NCBI GenBank assembly: GCA_004297465.1
Contig: SCUB01000010.1
Coordinates: forward strand, 248,001-312,000
DNA from: Xanthobacteraceae bacterium
GTDB lineage: Bacteria; Pseudomonadota; Alphaproteobacteria; Rhizobiales; Xanthobacteraceae
Reading direction: 5' to 3'
DNA length: 64,000 bases
The position numbers and the translations under genes are program-made. Shown here piece by piece: positions 60,579-64,000 of this stretch. The notes under the pieces are model-generated. The model was not told the DNA's origin. It saw only the letters and a program-made list of their open reading frames with translations, and searched no databases. The first letter of the stretch is position 1. Each line of letters begins with the position of its first letter.

Positions 60579-61325
60579 ATGAAATTCAACGACAAGGTCA
60601 TTCTCGTCACCGGCGGCGGTTCCGGCATCGGGCAGTGCACGGCGCAGGCGTTCGCCGAGCTTGGCGGCGACGTGCTGATCGCCGACATCAACGACAAGGC
60701 GGGCAACGCCGCCGCCGAAGGCATCCGCGCCAAGGGCGGCAAGGCCGAGTTCATCCACCTCGACGTCACCGACAAGGCCTCGATCGCCGCCGCGCGCGAC
60801 AAGGTGCTGGCGAGCCGCGGTCGTCTCGACGTGCTCGCCAACGTCGCCGGCTGGGGCCACATCCAGCCGTTCGTCGACAATGACGACGCCTTCATCTCCA
60901 AGGTGATGGCGCTCAACCTGCTGGGCCCGATCGAGTTGATCCGCGCCTTCCTGCCCTCGATGATCGAGAAGAAGAGCGGCCGCATCGTCAACGTGTCGAG
61001 CGACGCCGGCCGCGTCGGTTCGCTGGGCGAGAGCGTGTATTCGGCGGCCAAGGGCGGCCTGATCGCGCTGTCGAAGTCGCTGGCGCGCGAAGGCGCCCGC
61101 CACAACATCACCGTCAACGCCATCTGCCCCGGCCCGACCGATACGCCGCTGCTGAAGTCCGAGCCGGAGAAGTTCCTGGAGGCGTTCCTGCGCGCCATTC
61201 CGCTGCGCCGCTTCGGCAAGCCCTCGGAAGTCGCCGATGCCATCGTGTTCATGGCCAGCGACCGCGCCAGCTACATCACCGGCCAGGTGCTGAGCGTCAA
61301 CGGCGGCATCGCGATGGTCGGCTGA
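60579..61325 (+). CDS. SDR-family dehydrogenase
   Basis: A 248-residue classical short-chain dehydrogenase: NAD-binding [12 protein letters not shown], active-site Ser in NVSSDAGR and YSAAKGG (YxxxK), and PGPTDTPLL. It resembles hydroxyacyl-CoA dehydrogenases of the BadH type that oxidise 2-hydroxycyclohexane-carboxyl-CoA. The exact substrate is not decided by sequence. It lies 27 bases after the first hydratase, with AGGAGC before the start. Confidence 0.9.
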   Translation: MKFNDKVILVTGGGSGIGQCTAQAFAELGGDVLIADINDKAGNAAAEGIRAKGGKAEFIHLDVTDKASIAAARDKVLASRGRLDVLANVAGWGHIQPFVDNDDAFISKVMALNLLGPIELIRAFLPSMIEKKSGRIVNVSSDAGRVGSLGESVYSAAKGGLIALSKSLAREGARHNITVNAICPGPTDTPLLKSEPEKFLEAFLRAIPLRRFGKPSEVADAIVFMASDRASYITGQVLSVNGGIAMVG

Positions 61326-61363
61326 CCTTTTCCAAACTCACACGCAACCAAGGACAATCTGAT

Positions 61364-62182
61364 ATGCGTAATTTCAAGGCATCCGAGTACAAGGCCAAGA
61401 ACTTCGGCTGGAAGGTCGACGGCAAGGTGGCGACGCTCACCCTCAACCGTCCCGACAAGAAGAACCCGCTGACGTTCGACTCCTATGGCGAGCTGCGCGA
61501 CCTGTTCGAGAACCTGGTCTACGCCTCCGACGTCAAGGCCATCGTCATCACCGGCGAGGGCGGCAACTTCTGCTCGGGCGGCGACGTGCACGAGATCATC
61601 GGCCCGCTGACCAAGATGGACATGCCGGGCCTGCTCGAGTTCACCCGCATGACCGGCGACACCGTGCGCGCCATGCGCAACTGCCCGCAGCCGATCGTCT
61701 CGGCGATCGACGGCGTGTGCGCCGGCGCCGGCACCATGCTGGCCTCGGCCTCCGACATCCGCTACGGCACCGCGCGCTCGAAGGTGGCGTTCCTGTTCGT
61801 GCGCGTCGGCCTGGCCGGCGCCGACATGGGCGCCTGCACCCTGCTGCCGCGCCTGATCGGCCTGTCGCGTGCCGCGGAATTGCTCTACACCGGCCGCGCC
61901 ATGGGCGGCGAGGAAGCCGAGCGCTTCGGCTTCTACAACTCGCTGCATGCCCCCGAGGAGGTGCTCGCCGCCGCCACCAAGCTCGCCCACAGCCTGGCCG
62001 ACGGCCCGACCTTCGGCCACGCCATGACCAAGAAGATGATCTGGCAGGAGTGGAACTCGGGCCTTGGCGAGTGCATCGAGGCCGAAGCCCAGGCCCAGGC
62101 CATCTGCATGCAGACGAAGGACTTCGAACGTGCTTATGTCGCGTTCGCCAACAAGCAGTCGCCGAAGTTCGAGGGTAACTGA
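61364..62182 (+). CDS. Enoyl-CoA hydratase family protein
   Basis: A 272-residue crotonase-fold protein with an N-terminal extension ([20 protein letters not shown]), then [36 protein letters not shown] and [18 protein letters not shown]. From memory, relatives with this N-terminus and FDSY piece occur in clusters for 2-aminobenzoyl-CoA or related aromatic-CoA breakdown, but that link is inference. Its TGA and the next ATG share one base (TGATG). Confidence 0.88.
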   Translation: MRNFKASEYKAKNFGWKVDGKVATLTLNRPDKKNPLTFDSYGELRDLFENLVYASDVKAIVITGEGGNFCSGGDVHEIIGPLTKMDMPGLLEFTRMTGDTVRAMRNCPQPIVSAIDGVCAGAGTMLASASDIRYGTARSKVAFLFVRVGLAGADMGACTLLPRLIGLSRAAELLYTGRAMGGEEAERFGFYNSLHAPEEVLAAATKLAHSLADGPTFGHAMTKKMIWQEWNSGLGECIEAEAQAQAICMQTKDFERAYVAFANKQSPKFEGN

Positions 62183-63384
62183 TGAGTGATACGACATTCC
62201 TGTCCTGGCCGTTTTTCACCGACAGCCATCGCGGCTTCGCCGCCGCGCTGGAGGACTGGGCGCAGCGCGTGCTGCCGACGCTGTGCACGCCCGACGAGGC
62301 GCATGGCGAGGCGATGGACGCGACCTCGACGCTCCTGGTCCGAGAACTCGGCAAGGCAGGACTGTTGGGTGCTGCGATCCCGGCCGCCTATGGCGGCCGG
62401 GACACGCTGTTCGACGTGCGCGGCCTGTGCCTCGCCCGCGAAATTCTCGGCCGTCATCTCGGCCTTGCCGACTTCGCCTTCGCCATGCAGGGGCTGGGCA
62501 GCGCCGCCATCACGCTGTTCGGCACCGACGCGCAAAAGCAGGCCTACCTGCCGCGCGTCGGCCGCGGCGAGGCGATCGCCGCCTTCGCCATCTCCGAGGT
62601 CGATGCCGGCTCCGATGTCGGCGCCATGACCACGCACGCCGTCAAGGACGGCGACCACTACGTCATCAACGGCAGCAAGACCTGGATCTCCAATGCCGGG
62701 CTCGCCGACTTCTACACCGTGTTCGCCCGCATCGGCGAGGAACCCGGCACCAAGAACATCGCCACCTTCATCGTCGACGCCGCCACGCCCGGACTGGCCG
62801 TGTCCGAGCGCATCGACGTGATCGCGCCCCATCCGCTCGGCTCGCTGAAGCTCACGAACTGCCGCGTGCCGGCCTCCGCCATGCTCGGCAACCCCGGCGA
62901 CGGCTTCCGCATCGCGATGTCGGTGCTCGACGTGTTCCGCTCCACCGTCGGCGCCGCGGCGCTCGGCTTTGCCCGCCGCGCCCTGGACGAGGCGATCGCG
63001 CGCTCGCAGTCGCGCAAGGTATTCGGCACCAGGCTCGCCGATTTCCAGCTCACCCAGGCCAAGATCGCCGACATGGCGGTGGCGATCGACGCCGCCGCGC
63101 TCCTGATCTACCGCGCCGCCTGGACCAAGGACACCGCCGGCGGCCGCGTCACCCGCGAAGCCTCGATGGCCAAGCTGTTCGCCACCGAGGCCGCGCAGCA
63201 GGTGATCGACCAGGCCGTCCAGCTGTTCGGCGGCATGGGCGTGGTCAGCCATCAGGTGGTGGAGACGCTGTATCGCGAAATCCGCGCGCTGCGTATCTAC
63301 GAAGGCACCAGCGAGGTGCAGAAACTGGTGATCGCCAGCGCGGTCTACGCCAACGCCGCGGCACAGGGAAAGGCAGCATCATGA
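62182..63384 (+). CDS. Acyl-CoA dehydrogenase
   Basis: A 400-residue flavoenzyme with [20 protein letters not shown] (FAD/substrate site), [14 protein letters not shown] and the C-terminal [20 protein letters not shown] and [14 protein letters not shown], the last giving the region of the catalytic Glu in many members. It removes two hydrogens from an acyl-CoA and passes electrons to ETF. It overlaps both neighbours by 1 and 4 bases. Confidence 0.94.
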   Translation: MSDTTFLSWPFFTDSHRGFAAALEDWAQRVLPTLCTPDEAHGEAMDATSTLLVRELGKAGLLGAAIPAAYGGRDTLFDVRGLCLAREILGRHLGLADFAFAMQGLGSAAITLFGTDAQKQAYLPRVGRGEAIAAFAISEVDAGSDVGAMTTHAVKDGDHYVINGSKTWISNAGLADFYTVFARIGEEPGTKNIATFIVDAATPGLAVSERIDVIAPHPLGSLKLTNCRVPASAMLGNPGDGFRIAMSVLDVFRSTVGAAALGFARRALDEAIARSQSRKVFGTRLADFQLTQAKIADMAVAIDAAALLIYRAAWTKDTAGGRVTREASMAKLFATEAAQQVIDQAVQLFGGMGVVSHQVVETLYREIRALRIYEGTSEVQKLVIASAVYANAAAQGKAAS

Positions 63385-64000
63385 CCATCATGGGTCTGGG
63401 CGATGACAAGCCATTGAACGGCTATCACGCCGCCGTCACCGGCGGCACCCGCGGCATCGGCCTTGCCATCGCCGGCACGCTGGCCAAGCTCGGCGCCGAC
63501 GTGACGCTGATGGGCCGCAACCGCGAGGCGCTTGCCGCGCGCGCCGCCGAGCTTGCGGAAGCGCACGGCACCCGCGTCGCCGCCGAAGCGGTCGATGTCG
63601 GCGATGCCGAGGCGGTCAAGGCCGCGTTCGCATCGGCAACCGCCCGCCTCGGTCCCGTCACCATTCTCATCAACAATGCCGGCATCGCCAAGGCCGCTCC
63701 GTTCGGCAAGACCGATCTCGCATTCTGGCAGAACGTCATGAACGTCGACCTCACCGGCGCGTTCCTGTGCGCCAAGGAAGTGGTGAAGGGCATGACCACG
63801 GCCGGTTTCGGCCGCATCGTCAACGTCGCCTCGACCGCCGGACTGACCGGCATGGCCTATTGCACCGCGTATTGCGCCGCCAAGCATGGCCTGATCGGCA
63901 TGACACGGGCGCTGGCGCGCGAGCTGGCGAAAACGCCGGTCACCGTCAACGCGGTCTGCCCCGGCTACACCGACACCGACATCGTGCGCGACACGCTCGA
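63381..64000 (+). CDS. SDR-family dehydrogenase, cut by window end
   Basis: The frame from the ATG at 63381 stays open to the end of the window (at least 206 residues). It begins [20 protein letters not shown] and has [28 protein letters not shown], the YCAAKHG (YxxxK) site and [11 protein letters not shown]. It is probably a 3-hydroxyacyl-CoA dehydrogenase of the same pathway. The ATG overlaps the previous stop by 4 bases; an ATG at 63390 is an alternative. Confidence 0.88.
   Translation, partial: MTIMGLGDDKPLNGYHAAVTGGTRGIGLAIAGTLAKLGADVTLMGRNREALAARAAELAEAHGTRVAAEAVDVGDAEAVKAAFASATARLGPVTILINNAGIAKAAPFGKTDLAFWQNVMNVDLTGAFLCAKEVVKGMTTAGFGRIVNVASTAGLTGMAYCTAYCAAKHGLIGMTRALARELAKTPVTVNAVCPGYTDTDIVRDTL

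Overview
The window is GC-rich chromosomal DNA from an alphaproteobacterium, most likely of the Hyphomicrobiales (Rhizobiales). The evidence is a GcrA cell-cycle regulator, a SAM-II riboswitch ahead of metZ, a double-length dCTP deaminase, a PccR-type regulator beside propionyl-CoA carboxylase, and the 'ACCGGTACCCACTTTTGCGG' repeat family common in Bradyrhizobium relatives. Genus cannot be fixed from sequence reading alone. Coding density is high, many genes overlap by 4 bases (ATGA), and I see no insertion sequence, prophage or CRISPR array.

Layout. 1-3.5 kb: three Crp/Fnr-family regulators around a hemerythrin gene and a small cysteine-containing ORF; two FNR/DNR-type boxes lie here. 3.5-12.6 kb: a complete minus-strand cytochrome cd1 nitrite reductase and heme d1 cluster, nirS-cytochrome c-nirE-nirC-nirF-nirDL-nirG-nirH-nirJ-nirN, with a third FNR-type box before nirS. 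12.9-16.1 kb: tRNA-Gly(CCC), a PsiE-like membrane protein, dcd, and SAM-II plus metZ. 16.1-19 kb: an OpgC-like acyltransferase with two exported SGNH hydrolases. 19.2-23.7 kb: apaG, then argD-argF-hslO, then gcrA. 23.9-30.6 kb: the phosphate regulon phoR-pstSCAB-phoU-phoB with a clear Pho box. 30.6-38.8 kb: membrane and envelope genes, a DUF4202-type protein, an epimerase, an HTH-methyltransferase fusion, and an extradiol dioxygenase divergent from a LysR gene. 38.8-48 kb: methylmalonyl-CoA mutase (two subunits) and propionyl-CoA carboxylase (two subunits), divergent from pccR. 48-52.5 kb: dTDP-rhamnose genes and a glycosyltransferase. 52.7-59.3 kb: a type I secretion ABC transporter and adaptor facing a large RTX subtilisin-like protease, their likely substrate. 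59.6-64 kb: a plus-strand CoA-ester catabolic operon (two enoyl-CoA hydratases, two SDR dehydrogenases, an acyl-CoA dehydrogenase) behind a TetR-type operator; the last gene runs off the window.

How it fits together. The left end is a nitrite/NO respiration module: NirS reduces nitrite to NO, the other nir genes make and insert heme d1, and the Crp/Fnr proteins, whose recognition helices carry the E-x-x-S-R pattern of the FNR class, are the obvious readers of the TTGAC/T-N4-G/ATCAA boxes. No nor or nos genes are present. The rest mixes core biosynthesis and regulation with propionyl-CoA assimilation, aromatic or acyl-CoA breakdown and surface functions. Starts were chosen from family alignment and ribosome-binding sites; several are non-ATG and are flagged.
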